64,000 nt of DNA from Xaviernesmea oryzae (GTDB lineage: Bacteria; Pseudomonadota; Alphaproteobacteria; Rhizobiales; Rhizobiaceae), in assembly GCF_900177415.1 (NCBI RefSeq), contig NZ_FXAF01000006.1, forward strand, positions 1,574,001 through 1,638,000, in the 5' to 3' direction. This document shows, piece by piece, positions 41,882 through 52,378 of the stretch. Position numbers and translations under genes: made by a program. The notes beneath the pieces were generated by a model. It saw only the letters and a program-made list of their open reading frames with translations, ran no database searches and was not told the DNA's origin. Every line of letters begins with the position of its first letter. The first letter of the stretch is position 1.

Positions 41882-43498
41882 TCACTCCGCCGCGATTTTC
41901 CCCGCCAGCTCCCGGTTCTTCATCAGCTTGTAGATGACGGAATCCATCAGTGCCTGGAACGAGGCGTCGATGATGTTTTCCGAGACCCCGACCGTCCACC
42001 AGCGCACGCCGCTGGAATCGGTGGATTCGATCAGCACGCGGGTGATCGCCTCCGTGCCGCCGTTCAGGATACGCACCTTGAAGTCGGCGAGAACGAGGTC
42101 GTCGATCTCGTGCTGGTACTTGCCGAAATCCTTGCGCAGCGCCCGGTCGAGCGCGTTGACCGGACCGTCGCCTTCCGCGACCGACATATGTGTGTCGCCG
42201 TCGACGATAATCTTCACGACGGCTTCCGAGACGATCTTGATGCGGCCGTGGGAATCGAAGCGGCGCTCCACCATCACCCGGAAACCCTCGATCGAGAAGA
42301 AGTCCGGAATGGTGCCGAGCGTGCGGCGGGCGAGCAGTTCGAAGCTCGCGTCGGCGCCCTCGTAGGCGTAGCCGGAGGCCTCGCGGTCCTTGACGATGGC
42401 GATGAGCTTGTCGAGCTTCGGATCGTCCTTGGCGACCTCGATGCCGCGCCGCTTCAGGGCGTTGATGAAGTTCGACTTGCCGCCCTGGTCCGACACCATG
42501 ACCTTGCGGAAATTGCCGACGCTTTCCGGCGTCACGTGCTCGTAGGTACGCGGGTCCTTCAGAAGCGCCGAGGCGTGGATGCCGGCCTTGGTGGCGAAGG
42601 CGGACGCGCCGACATAGGGGCTCTGGTGGTTCGGCGAACGGTTCAGGAGCTCGTCGAAGGCGTGGCTGAGATTGGTGAGGCCGGAGAGCCGCTCCGCGTC
42701 GATCGCCGTCTCGAAGCGCGAGGAATAGGTTTCCTTGAGCGCCAGCGTGGCGATCAGCGTCACCAGATTGGCGTTGCCGCAGCGTTCGCCGATGCCGTTC
42801 AGCGTGCCCTGGATCTGTCGGCAGCCGGCTTCGACGGCGGCGAGCGAATTGGCGACCGCCTGGCCGGTGTCGTCATGGGCATGGATGCCGAGCGAGGCGC
42901 CCGGAATGCCGGCGGCGATCACGGCGGCGACGATCTCCCGCACTTCGCCAGGCTGCGTGCCGCCGTTCGTGTCGCAGAGCACGACCCAGCGCGCTCCGGC
43001 GTCGTAGGCCGTTCTCGCGCAGGCAAGCGCGTATTCGGGATTGGCCTTGTAGCCGTCGAAGAAATGCTCGCAATCGACCATGGCTTCCTTGCCGGCATGC
43101 CGGGCGGCCTCGACGCTGTCGCGGATCGATTCCAGGTTCTCCTCGTTCGAACAGCCGAGCGCCACGCGCACGTGGTAGTCCCAGCTTTTCGCCACGAAAC
43201 AGATGGCGTCGCTCTTGGCCTGCAGCAGGACGCTGAGCCCCGGATCGTTGGAGGCGGAGATGCCGGCGCGCTTGGTCATGCCGAAGGCGACGAATTTCGA
43301 TTTCTCCGTGCGCTTTTCGGAAAAGAAGGCGGTATCGGTCGGATTGGCGCCGGGATAGCCGCCCTCGACATAATCGATGCCGAATTCGTCGAGCATGTCG
43401 GAAATGGCGATCTTGTCCTCGACGGAGAAATCGACGCCGGGCGTCTGCTGCCCGTCGCGGAGCGTGGTGTCGAAGAGATGGATGCGTTCGCGTGTCAT
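41882..43498 (-). CDS. cimA: (R)-citramalate synthase
   Basis: A 538-residue enzyme of the DRE-TIM metallolyase family. LFDTTLRDGQQTPGVDFS is the opening motif, GIHAHDDTGQAVANSLAAVE the metal-binding HxH-type region, and the C-terminal LeuA-type regulatory domain spans about 400-530. It condenses pyruvate with acetyl-CoA to citramalate, the threonine-independent start of isoleucine synthesis; length and the FEGADASFELL-like region fit CimA rather than LeuA. AGGAGG precedes the ATG. Confidence 0.93.
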   Translation of the reverse strand: MTRERIHLFDTTLRDGQQTPGVDFSVEDKIAISDMLDEFGIDYVEGGYPGANPTDTAFFSEKRTEKSKFVAFGMTKRAGISASNDPGLSVLLQAKSDAICFVAKSWDYHVRVALGCSNEENLESIRDSVEAARHAGKEAMVDCEHFFDGYKANPEYALACARTAYDAGARWVVLCDTNGGTQPGEVREIVAAVIAAGIPGASLGIHAHDDTGQAVANSLAAVEAGCRQIQGTLNGIGERCGNANLVTLIATLALKETYSSRFETAIDAERLSGLTNLSHAFDELLNRSPNHQSPYVGASAFATKAGIHASALLKDPRTYEHVTPESVGNFRKVMVSDQGGKSNFINALKRRGIEVAKDDPKLDKLIAIVKDREASGYAYEGADASFELLARRTLGTIPDFFSIEGFRVMVERRFDSHGRIKIVSEAVVKIIVDGDTHMSVAEGDGPVNALDRALRKDFGKYQHEIDDLVLADFKVRILNGGTEAITRVLIESTDSSGVRWWTVGVSENIIDASFQALMDSVIYKLMKNRELAGKIAAE

Positions 43499-43543
43499 GG
43501 GCGCTCCTCCTGGAGCGGGATCATTTTATTAATGAAGCCGGCA

Positions 43544-43697
43544 CCCCCCTCTGCCCTGCCGGGCATCTCCCCCACAAGGAGGGAGATTGGAAGGGCTCGC
43601 CGGTTTCCCCCGATCTCCAGCATTCGCGGAGGGCGAAACGTTGCCGCGGACCGATCTCCCCCCTTGTGGGGGAGATGCCCGGCAGGGCAGAGGGGGG
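43544..43697. repeat. Family B MITE-like element, copy 4
   Basis: A 154-base element, the shortest copy. The 44-base ends (43544-43587 and 43654-43697) pair with one mismatch. Variant arm type CCCTGCCGGGCATCTCC, shared by copies 5 and 6. Fills most of the gap between pip and cimA. Confidence 0.87.
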
Positions 43698-43718
43698 TAA
43701 CGTCGGGGCACATCGGAC

Positions 43719-45143
<1,425 letters not shown>

Positions 45144-45151
<8 letters not shown>

Positions 45152-45644
45152 GCCTCTTCTCCTTCTGCCGGTTCTCCGGCGGCCAGGTTTCGGTGTCGTG
45201 ATCGGGGTGCTGGTAGGAAACGATGTCGTCCAGAAAGGGGGCGGAATCGATATCGTCCATCGTATGCCGTCCCGGCAGCTCGTGCAGCCGGTCCACGAAG
45301 GGAAGCTTCGCCTCGATGCCGAACTGCACGACCGGCGGCAGCGATGCCGGATCGTCGAAGGCGCCTGCCGCAATCCCGATGCCGTCGGCGGCCTCATAGG
45401 TCATCGGCGTGCCGCACATCTCGCAGAAGCCGCGCCGCACGTGATTGGAAGACTGGAAATATCTGAGGCTTCCGCGCGTCCAGGTGAGCTCCGCCTCGCC
45501 GGTCGCCACGAGCGGGGCGTAATAGGCGCCGAACGCCTTCTGGCACATTCGGCAATGGCAGATGGACGAATCGAGAGGTTCTCCGGCGAGCCGGAAACGG
45601 ATCGCGCCGCACTGACAGCCGCCGGTTCGGATGATGTCGCTCAT
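45144..45644 (-). CDS. GFA-family protein, tandem paralogue 2
   Basis: A 166-residue paralogue. Starts [14 protein letters not shown], as does paralogue 3; ligands CQC, CHCRMC and CEMCG are kept. The loop between them differs (FVDRLHELPGRHTMDDIDSA). The start overlaps the stop of paralogue 3 by four bases. Its Shine-Dalgarno sequence (GGAGGAG) lies inside the last codons of the gene before it. Confidence 0.9.
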
Positions 45645-46126
45645 GGATGCTCCTCCTGTGGCCAGACTTCCGTATCGTGATCCGGATGCTGGCGGTTGCC
45701 CGCCGCGACCTTCTTTTCCTCCTCGGGGGGCATGTCCATGGCCGCGTCGTGTTCCAGCCGGTCCAATTCGCCGAACCAGGACATCTTGCGGGCGAGATTG
45801 GTCTGCAGCCGGGGCTTCACGCTTTCCGGATCGTCGAGCGAGCCGAGCGTGACGCTGATATGGTCGCTCGACCCGTCATAGAAGAGCGGCGTGCCGCATT
45901 TTTCGCAAAAACCGCGCCGCACGGTCCCGGAGGACCGGAACCAGGCCGGCTCGCCGCGGGTGAGCCTGAAACTCTCCCACTTCACGCCGGCAAGCGGCAT
46001 GAAATAATTGCCCGCCGCCTTCTGGCACATGCGGCAATGGCACAGATGCGGAAAGCCGAGCTCGCCTTCCGCAAGATAGCGCACCGCGCCGCACTGGCAC
46101 CCGCCGGTTCGGATGATGTCGCTCAT
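45641..46126 (-). CDS. GFA-family protein, tandem paralogue 3
   Basis: A 161-residue paralogue, first intact gene of the run. Ligands: CQC, CHCRMC, CEKCGTPLFY. It ends VWPQEEHP, where GAGGAG codons double as the ribosome-binding site for paralogue 2. Its own start is preceded by the same sequence, left from a truncated fourth copy. The 57-base stretch around its start is nearly identical to that of paralogue 2. Confidence 0.92.
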   Translation of the reverse strand: MSDIIRTGGCQCGAVRYLAEGELGFPHLCHCRMCQKAAGNYFMPLAGVKWESFRLTRGEPAWFRSSGTVRRGFCEKCGTPLFYDGSSDHISVTLGSLDDPESVKPRLQTNLARKMSWFGELDRLEHDAAMDMPPEEEKKVAAGNRQHPDHDTEVWPQEEHP

Positions 46127-46146
46127 GGATGCTCCTCCTGTGGCCA
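46123..46146 (-). pseudogene. C-terminal remnant of a fourth GFA gene
   Basis: The eight codons WPQEEHP plus stop, identical in peptide to the end of paralogue 3, remain upstream of paralogue 3 and overlap its ATG. All sequence before them is replaced by the family B repeat that starts at 46163. This suggests that an ancestral fourth tandem copy was cut off there. Confidence 0.7.
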
Positions 46147-46162
46147 GATCAGCCGTGTGCTA

Positions 46163-46346
46163 CCCCCCTCTGTCCTGCCGGACATCTCCCCCACAAGGGG
46201 GGAGATCGGCAAGAGGCCCCGGCTTCCCGAAACTGTAATGCCAGCCTGCGCCGCTTCGGCAATCACAAACGTAAACCGGAGGCGAGGCTTCGCTGCAATC
46301 CGATCTCCCCTCTTGTGGGGGAGATGCCCGGCAGGGCAGAGGGGGG
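46163..46346 (+). repeat. Family B MITE-like element, copy 5
   Basis: A 184-base element with terminal inverted repeats of about 44 bases carrying a few mismatches (GTCCTGCCGGAC at the left, GCCCGGCAGGGC at the right). The core starts CGGCAAGAGGCCCCGGCTTC and has CGCTTCGGCAATCAC in the middle. It aligns with the reverse complement of copy 6 over its entire length, and both are exactly 184 bases. Confidence 0.9.
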
Positions 46347-46383
46347 TGCGTGCAACGGAGAAAGCCATGCCATTCATGATCGC

Positions 46384-46746
46384 CTAAGCCTCTCCGGCAA
46401 TTGTCAGAATATGCAGGCAGACATTGTCGATGTCTTTCAAAACATCATCGTTCCAGAAGCGCAGAACTATCCAGCCATCCTTTTCGAGGCGCCGGGTCCG
46501 GTCAGCATCATAACGAAGATCGGCATCGTTGCCGTGCTGCGATCCGTCGATTTCCACGATCAGGCGATGCGTAGGACAGGCGAAATCGACGATGTAGCCG
46601 GCGATCGGCACCTGGCGACGGAAACTCAGTCCCATCAACCGGTGGGCGCGAAGCGCGTTCCAAAGCTTCAGCTCGGCATCGGTCAGGGCTTTCCGCATGC
46701 GACGCGCGTTGGCACGCCGCTGCGGCGGGACCGGTGCATGCGGCAT
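46384..46746 (-). CDS. DUF559 (Vsr-like endonuclease fold) protein
   Basis: A 120-residue protein of the DUF559 family, related in fold to the Vsr mismatch endonuclease. LTDAELKLWNALRAHRLMGL, SFRRQVPIAGYIVDFACPTH, then LIVEIDGSQH and GWIVLRFWNDDVLKD show the D..ExD-type nuclease core (Asp55, Glu66, Asp68 by position). GGAGG is seven bases before the ATG. It is enclosed by inverted copies 5 and 6 of the family B element, with gaps of 37 and 34 bases. Confidence 0.9.
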   Translation of the reverse strand: MPHAPVPPQRRANARRMRKALTDAELKLWNALRAHRLMGLSFRRQVPIAGYIVDFACPTHRLIVEIDGSQHGNDADLRYDADRTRRLEKDGWIVLRFWNDDVLKDIDNVCLHILTIAGEA

Positions 46747-46780
46747 TCGACCCTCCTTGAGATGACCTGCCCGGACTATA

Positions 46781-46964
46781 CCCCCCTCTGCCCTGCCGGG
46801 CATCTCCCCCACAAGGGGGGAGATTGGATAGTAGCCAAGCGTCGCCTCCAATTCATGTATGAGATTGCCGAAGCTGCACAGACCGACATTAATGTTTCGG
46901 GAAGCCGGCGCGTCTTGCCGATCTCCCCCCTTGAGGGGGAGATGCCCGGCAGGGCAGAGGGGGG
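46781..46964 (-). repeat. Family B MITE-like element, copy 6
   Basis: A 184-base element oriented opposite to copy 5. The arms are 46781-46824 and 46921-46964, with one change in the inner right arm. The core, read on the minus strand, starts CGGCAAGACGCGCCGGCTTC and has CAGCTTCGGCAATCTC. It ends 29 bases before the cysS stop. Confidence 0.9.
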
Positions 46965-46993
46965 TGGATGCGGGTGCCGCAACGGCGTCCATC

Positions 46994-48379
46994 CTACCTC
47001 TTCACCTCCCAGGTCGTGACGCGCTCGCCGGTGACCGGGTCCTTGCCGTCCTTCAGCTGGATGCCCTTTTCGGAAAGCTCGTTGCGGATCTTGTCGGCCT
47101 CGGCGAAATTCTTCGCTTTCAGGAGTTCGAGCCGCATGGCGACCAGCGCATCGACGGCGGAAGCCAGCGCCTCGTCGATCTCGGTCTTCTGCGGTAGCAC
47201 GCCGAGGAGGTCGGCGCTGGCGGCAAAGACCGGCAAAAGCGCCTTGTCGGATTGGGTCTCCTGCGCCAGCGCATGCAGCGCCTGCACGGCCGCGACCGTG
47301 TTGAGGTCGTCCGAAAGCGCCTCCAGCACGGTGTCGCAGGGGGCCGCGCCGGACGGGTCCGCCGCCGGCCATTTGGAGAGGAGCCGCTCGGCCTCTTCCA
47401 GCCGCTTCACCGAGAAATCGATCGGCTCGCGGTAATGCGTCATCAGCATGGCGAGCCTCAGCACGTCGCCCGGCCACTTGCGGCCGCCGAAGGTTTCGGT
47501 GTGCAGGAGATCGTAGATGGTGATGAAATTGCCTTCCGACTTCGACATCTTGCGGCCTTCGACCTGCACGAAGCCGTTGTGCATCCACACGTTCGCCATC
47601 ACGTCCGTGCCGTGGGCGCAGCGCGACTGGGCGATCTCGTTCTCGTGGTGCGGGAAGATGAGGTCGAGCCCCCCGCCATGGATGTCGAAGACCTCGCCGA
47701 GATAGCGCCCGCTCATCGCCGAGCACTCGATATGCCAGCCCGGCCGGCCGCGGCCCCAGGGGCTTTCCCAGCCGGGCTCGTTATGGCTCGACAGTTTCCA
47801 CAGCACGAAGTCGCCGGGGTTCTTCTTGTGCGCGTCGACCGCGACGCGGGCGCCCGCCTGCTGCTCGTCGAGCGGCCGTTTGGAAAGCCGGCCGTAGTCG
47901 CGCATGGATTTCGTGTCGAACAGCACTTCGCCGCCCGCCACATAGGCATGGCCGTTGGCGATCAGCTTGTCGATGATGCCGATCATCTGTTCGATATTGT
48001 CGGTGGCGCGGGGCTCCACGGTCGGCTCCAGGCAGCCGAGCTCGGCCACATCCGCGTGGAACTGGCGCTCGGTCTTTTCGGTGACGGCGCGGATCGCCTC
48101 GTTGAGCGGCAGGCCGGGATGGTCGCGCAGCGCCCGGGCATTGATCTTGTCGTCCACGTCGGTGATGTTGCGGGCATAGGTGACGTGGTTTTCGCCGTAG
48201 ACATGCCGGAGCAGCCGGAAGAGCACGTCGAAGACGATCACGGGCCGCGCATTGCCGATATGGGCGTAGTCGTAGACCGTCGGCCCGCAGACATACATGC
48301 GCACGTTCTGGCGGTCGATCGGTTTGAACTCCGCCTTCTCGCGGGTCAGCGTATTGTAGAGCTTGAGCGAAAAGCCCAT
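46994..48379 (-). CDS. cysS: Cysteinyl-tRNA synthetase
   Basis: A 461-residue class I synthetase. [16 protein letters not shown] holds the zinc Cys and HIGH-type motif near residue 31-45, [10 protein letters not shown] the second zinc Cys, HHENE the zinc ligands and [11 protein letters not shown] the KMSKS loop. The C-terminal domain (about 390-461) is the anticodon-binding part. GGGAGA precedes the ATG. The gene ends close to a family B element but is intact. Confidence 0.97.
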   Translation of the reverse strand: MGFSLKLYNTLTREKAEFKPIDRQNVRMYVCGPTVYDYAHIGNARPVIVFDVLFRLLRHVYGENHVTYARNITDVDDKINARALRDHPGLPLNEAIRAVTEKTERQFHADVAELGCLEPTVEPRATDNIEQMIGIIDKLIANGHAYVAGGEVLFDTKSMRDYGRLSKRPLDEQQAGARVAVDAHKKNPGDFVLWKLSSHNEPGWESPWGRGRPGWHIECSAMSGRYLGEVFDIHGGGLDLIFPHHENEIAQSRCAHGTDVMANVWMHNGFVQVEGRKMSKSEGNFITIYDLLHTETFGGRKWPGDVLRLAMLMTHYREPIDFSVKRLEEAERLLSKWPAADPSGAAPCDTVLEALSDDLNTVAAVQALHALAQETQSDKALLPVFAASADLLGVLPQKTEIDEALASAVDALVAMRLELLKAKNFAEADKIRNELSEKGIQLKDGKDPVTGERVTTWEVKR

Positions 48380-48582
48380 CGAAAATCTCCCGACAGCAGG
48401 CGCCCGGCCGGACCGGGTCGTTTGTCTTCAAGGCTTTTCGAGAGACGAAAACGGCCGGGCCAGCGCGTACGCTAGCGAATAATGATCCCACAAATGGAAA
48501 TCGCCGTTTTCATGGGCTTGGGTTATGGCGCGGAGCAGCGGTTTGGTCAAGGGGTGTTGCCTGTCCATAAGCGATTGAACGG

Positions 48583-48640
48583 CCCCTCATCCGGCTGCCG
48601 CCCCCTTCTCCCCGCATGCGGGGAGAGGGTTAGGGTGAGG
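48583..48640. repeat. Family A repeat, minimal form, copy 4
   Basis: A 58-base copy with one hairpin: CCCCTCATCCGGCTGCCG, then CTTCTCCCCGCATGCGGGGAGAGG, and TAGGGTGAGG. It lies between the SDR gene and cysS, in a 274-base gap that holds nothing else recognised. Confidence 0.8.
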
Positions 48641-48653
48641 AGCTAGGAGGGCT

Positions 48654-49394
48654 TCACTCCGGCGCCTTGAAATCCACGAACCTGTTCTCGCGCACCACGA
48701 ACAGCCGGCCGCTGTCCTTCAGCTCGGGTGAGGCGAGGAAGAGGATTTTCTCGGCGACTTCGGACGGATGCGGCAGGCTCTCGGGGTCTTCGCCGGGCAT
48801 CGCCTGGGCGCGCATCGCCGTGCGGGTGGCGCCGGGATTGACGATGTTGACCTTGAGCGGCGTGTGGCTGGTCTCGGCCGCCCAGATGCGGGCCATGTTC
48901 TCCACCGCCGCCTTGGAGATCGCATAGGCGCCCCAGAAGGCCGGCGCCTTGTTCGCAACGCCGGACGACATGATCAGCGCCCGGCCGGCATCGGAGCGGA
49001 CGAGCAGCGGCTCGACGGAGCGGATCAGCCGCCAGGTCGCCGTCACGTTGGTCAGCATCACCTTCTCGAACACCTTCGCCTCGATATGGCCGAGCGGCGA
49101 GATGACGCCGAGGATACCGGCATTGGCGACGAGAATGTCGAGCTTGCCCCAGCGCTCGAAGATCGAGGCGCCGAGCCGGTCGATGGCAGCCATGTCGGTG
49201 ATGTCGAACGGCACGAGCGTGGCGGTGCCGCCGGCCGCCTTGATCGCGTCGTCGAGCTCTTCGAGACCGCCGACCGTGCGGGCGGTGGCGATCACATGCG
49301 CGCCGGCCCGCGCCAGCCCCAGCGCCGTGAAATAGCCGATGCCCCGCGACGCGCCGGTGACCAGCGCGATCCTGCCCTTCAGATCGATCGTCAT
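48654..49394 (-). CDS. Short-chain dehydrogenase/reductase
   Basis: A 246-residue classical SDR. TGASRGIGY is the cofactor loop (residues 14-22), LVANAG the NNAG-type motif, SSGVANK the catalytic Ser, and YAISKAAVENMAR the Tyr-Lys pair. It is probably NADP-dependent from the Arg after the glycine motif. Substrate unknown. GAGGAAGG before ATG 49394 fixes the start; the longer frame crosses a repeat. Confidence 0.92.
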   Translation of the reverse strand: MTIDLKGRIALVTGASRGIGYFTALGLARAGAHVIATARTVGGLEELDDAIKAAGGTATLVPFDITDMAAIDRLGASIFERWGKLDILVANAGILGVISPLGHIEAKVFEKVMLTNVTATWRLIRSVEPLLVRSDAGRALIMSSGVANKAPAFWGAYAISKAAVENMARIWAAETSHTPLKVNIVNPGATRTAMRAQAMPGEDPESLPHPSEVAEKILFLASPELKDSGRLFVVRENRFVDFKAPE

Positions 49395-49564
49395 GATGCC
49401 TTCCTCGAATTCTCCGCGCAGCCTCTGCCCGCGCTCCTCATCCTGTCCTTCGGATTGGACCGGAGGATTGTCACAGGGATACGGCGGGCGCAAGTGCCTG
49501 GGTGAGGGGAGAGTCTTTCTGTCGTTCGGAGAGCCGGCGTCCCGCCAAGCGTCGTGCCGTGCCG

Positions 49565-49747
49565 CCCCCTCTGGCCTGCCGGCCATCTCCCCCACGGGTG
49601 GGGAGATCACAAGCGGCATGCTCTTCCCGCCAAACTAGCCCTGCCCAGGCGACTCGCATCGAATAGCAACCGTCGTTGTTTTGGGAAGCCGGTGCGCCCA
49701 TCCAATCTCCCCACCTGTGGGGGAGATGGCCGGCAGGCCAGAGGGGG
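49565..49747. repeat. Family B MITE-like element, copy 7
   Basis: A 183-base element in the 399-base gap between purF and the SDR gene. Terminal inverted repeats 49565-49595 and 49717-49747 match copies 1 and 3. The core matches copy 3 (CACAAGCGGC at one end and GGTGCGCCCATCC at the other). No gene in the rest of 49395-49793. Confidence 0.88.
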
Positions 49748-49793
49748 GCGGGCACGGCACGACGCTTGAGTGCGGTCTTCGAAGGAGGCCCCT

Positions 49794-51296
49794 TCAGCCG
49801 TTGCTGGCGAGGACCGAAACCTTGCGTCCCATCGTCTCGCCGTCCTTGTCGAGCAGGCGGGTGGGGTAGTCGCCGGTAAAGTAATGGTCGGTGAACTGCG
49901 GCCGGGCCTCGTTGCGGTCCTCGCCGCCGACGGCGCGGTAGAGGCCGTTGAGCGACAGGAATTCGAGCGAATCCGCGCCGATATACCGGCACATGGCCTC
50001 CAGGCTGTCGTACTGGTTGGCGAGCAGCTTTTCCCGGTCCGGCGTGTCGATGCCGTAGAAGTCCGGATAATAGATCATCGGGCTTGCGACGCGGATGTGC
50101 ACTTCCCTGGCGCCGGCATCGCGGATCATCCGCACGATCTTCAGCGAGGTCGTGCCGCGTACGATCGAATCGTCGACCAGCACGACGCGCTTGCCCTCGA
50201 TCATCGCCCGGTTGGCGGAATGCTTGAGCTTGACGCCGAAGGCGCGGATCTGCTGCGTCGGCTCGATGAAGGTGCGGCCGACGTAATGGTTGCGGATGAT
50301 GCCGTATTCGAAGGGGATGCCGCTTTCCTGCGCATAGCCGAGCGCGGCGGGCGTGCCGCCGTCCGGCACCGGCACGACGACATCGGCTTCGACCGGCGCT
50401 TCCTTGGCGAGGTTGATGCCCATGTTCTTGCGCGCGACATAGACGCTGCGGCCGCCGACGACGGAATCGGGCCGGGCGAAATAGACGTATTCGAACAGGC
50501 AGAGGCGCTCCGGCTGGCCGTTGCCCGCCTTGCGGGCGTCGATGGTGATCGAGCCGTCCGGCTGGACCTCGCAGATGATGACCTCGCCGTTCTCCACGTC
50601 GCGGACGAATTTCGCGCCGATGATGTCGAGCGCGCAGGTTTCCGAGCAGAAGATCGGCTTGCCGTCGAGCTCGCCCATGACGAGCGGCCGGATGCCGGTG
50701 GGGTCGCGGGCGGCGATCAGCTTGGTGCGGGTCATGGCGAGCATGGAATAGCCGCCTTCCATCTGGCGGATCGCGTCGATGAAGCGGTCTGCGGTCGATG
50801 CGTAGCGCGAGCGGGCGATGAGATGCAGCACCACTTCGGTATCGGAGGTCGACTGACAGATGGCGCCGCCGGCGATCAGCTGCCGGCGCAGCGTCAGCCC
50901 GTTGGTGAAATTGCCGTTATGGGCGATCGCGATGCCGCCGACCTCTAGCTCGGCGAAGAGCGGCTGCACGTTGCGCAGCGCCACTTCGCCGGTGGTGGAA
51001 TAGCGGTTATGGCCGATGGCGATGTTGCCGGGAAGTTTCGCGAGCGTCGCGGGATCGGTGTAATGGTCGCCGACGAGGCCCATGCGGCGTTCCGAATGGA
51101 AGCGCAGGCCGTCGAAGGAGACGATGCCGGCCGCCTCCTGGCCGCGATGCTGGAGCGCGTGCAGGCCGAGCGCCGTCAGCGTCGCCGCGTCGGGATGGCC
51201 GAGGATTCCGAAGACGCCGCATTCTTCGCGAAGCGTATCGCCATCCCATTCGTGGACGCTTCTTCCGTCAAACGTCTCGGAAACCGGCTCGCTCAT
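49794..51296 (-). CDS. purF: Amidophosphoribosyltransferase
   Basis: A 500-residue first enzyme of purine synthesis (PRPP plus glutamine to phosphoribosylamine). The N-terminal nucleophile Cys26 is in EECGVFGILGH, after a propeptide-like start that is probably removed. The glutaminase domain spans about 26-260 and the phosphoribosyltransferase domain follows, with the PRPP loop VVLVDDSIVRGTTS near residue 375. No cysteines for an Fe-S cluster were identified. Confidence 0.97.
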   Translation of the reverse strand: MSEPVSETFDGRSVHEWDGDTLREECGVFGILGHPDAATLTALGLHALQHRGQEAAGIVSFDGLRFHSERRMGLVGDHYTDPATLAKLPGNIAIGHNRYSTTGEVALRNVQPLFAELEVGGIAIAHNGNFTNGLTLRRQLIAGGAICQSTSDTEVVLHLIARSRYASTADRFIDAIRQMEGGYSMLAMTRTKLIAARDPTGIRPLVMGELDGKPIFCSETCALDIIGAKFVRDVENGEVIICEVQPDGSITIDARKAGNGQPERLCLFEYVYFARPDSVVGGRSVYVARKNMGINLAKEAPVEADVVVPVPDGGTPAALGYAQESGIPFEYGIIRNHYVGRTFIEPTQQIRAFGVKLKHSANRAMIEGKRVVLVDDSIVRGTTSLKIVRMIRDAGAREVHIRVASPMIYYPDFYGIDTPDREKLLANQYDSLEAMCRYIGADSLEFLSLNGLYRAVGGEDRNEARPQFTDHYFTGDYPTRLLDKDGETMGRKVSVLASNG

Positions 51297-51435
51297 CTTG
51301 GCCCCTTATCCCTTTCGGAAAAATGGAAAGGCCGGTCGGGGGAAATCTCTCCCCGGAACCCAGCCCGTTCTTCATGTGAACTCGAATGTTACCACAAATG
51401 GTGACGTTTCGCGCTGCATCAAGCGCAAGATAACG

Positions 51436-52023
51436 TCAATTATTTGTTGAAGGTGCGTCTTCGGCCGGCGGCTGATCCTGTCCTGCGGCACTATCGGCCG
51501 GCGCTTCCTCCCGGCCCATGATGCGGGCGCGGATCTGCGGCTCGATATCCTCGGGCAGGACCGCTTCCAGCCGCGCGACGAGCGTATCGAGGAAAGGCTT
51601 CGATTTCGCCTGCGTCACCCAGGCGGGCTGCGCGTTGGCGGCCACCAGCCAGTTCCAGAACGCCACGGCCACCACGAGCAGCAGGATGCCGCGGGCGGCG
51701 CCGAACAGGAAGCCGAGCGTGCGGTCGAGCGCGCCGATGCGGCTGTCGATGATGAAGTCCGCGATGCGCGCGGTGATGAAGGAGATGACGATCAGCGCGA
51801 TCAGGAAGATGATGCCGGCGGAGGCGGCGATCGCGATGCGGTCATCGGCCGTGTAGTTCTTCGCGTAGGGAAGCAGCAGCGGATAGAGATAATAGGCGGC
51901 GGCGACCGAGCCCACCCAGCTTGCGATCGACAGCACTTCCCGCGAAAAACCGCGAACCATGGCAAGCACGGCGGAAAACAGCGTCACGCCGATGACGATA
52001 CCGTCGAAAATCGTGATGGGCAT
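51436..52023 (-). CDS. cvpA: CvpA family protein
   Basis: A 195-residue inner-membrane protein. Four hydrophobic segments and FDGIVIGVTLFSAVLAMVRG then GFSREVLSIASWVGSVAAAY, the CvpA start, are seen; the C-terminus is a polar Pro/Ala-rich tail. The gene name comes from colicin V export in E. coli; the general role is unclear. It precedes purF in the same direction, as in many proteobacteria. Confidence 0.93.
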   Translation of the reverse strand: MPITIFDGIVIGVTLFSAVLAMVRGFSREVLSIASWVGSVAAAYYLYPLLLPYAKNYTADDRIAIAASAGIIFLIALIVISFITARIADFIIDSRIGALDRTLGFLFGAARGILLLVVAVAFWNWLVAANAQPAWVTQAKSKPFLDTLVARLEAVLPEDIEPQIRARIMGREEAPADSAAGQDQPPAEDAPSTNN

Positions 52024-52164
52024 ATATGAACTACTCCGAACTGATCGACTTCGCGACAGCGCCCCGCCGTCTCGCAGCCGTCATACAACAGCGGACCTGT
52101 TAACGGAAGATCAATCATCTTCCGGGGCTTGCGGCATGTGGATGAATGGCCGGCAGCCCGCTTG

Positions 52165-52351
52165 CCCCTCATCCGGCTGCCGCCACCTTCTCCCCGCGGG
52201 CGGGGAGAAGGGATCTGCCGCGCTCAATTCCCGGCATCGAAACCCTTCATGAGGATGTTTCTCTTCCAAAACCGAAATAGAGCGAGGGAGCCGCGAGTCT
52301 CCTTCTCCCCGTCAAAACGGGGAGAAGGTGCCCGGCAGGGCGGATGAGGGG
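52165..52351. repeat. Family A intergenic repeat, copy 5
   Basis: A 187-base element that takes up over half of the 355-base gap between radA and cvpA. Hairpins CTTCTCCCCGCGGGCGGGGAGAAG near 52189 and CTTCTCCCCGTCAAAACGGGGAGAAG at about 52302; ends CCCCTCATCCGGC and GCGGATGAGGGG. Centre differs from other copies. Confidence 0.82.
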
Positions 52352-52378
52352 CCGAAACTTGTTTATGCGTCCCGGCGC

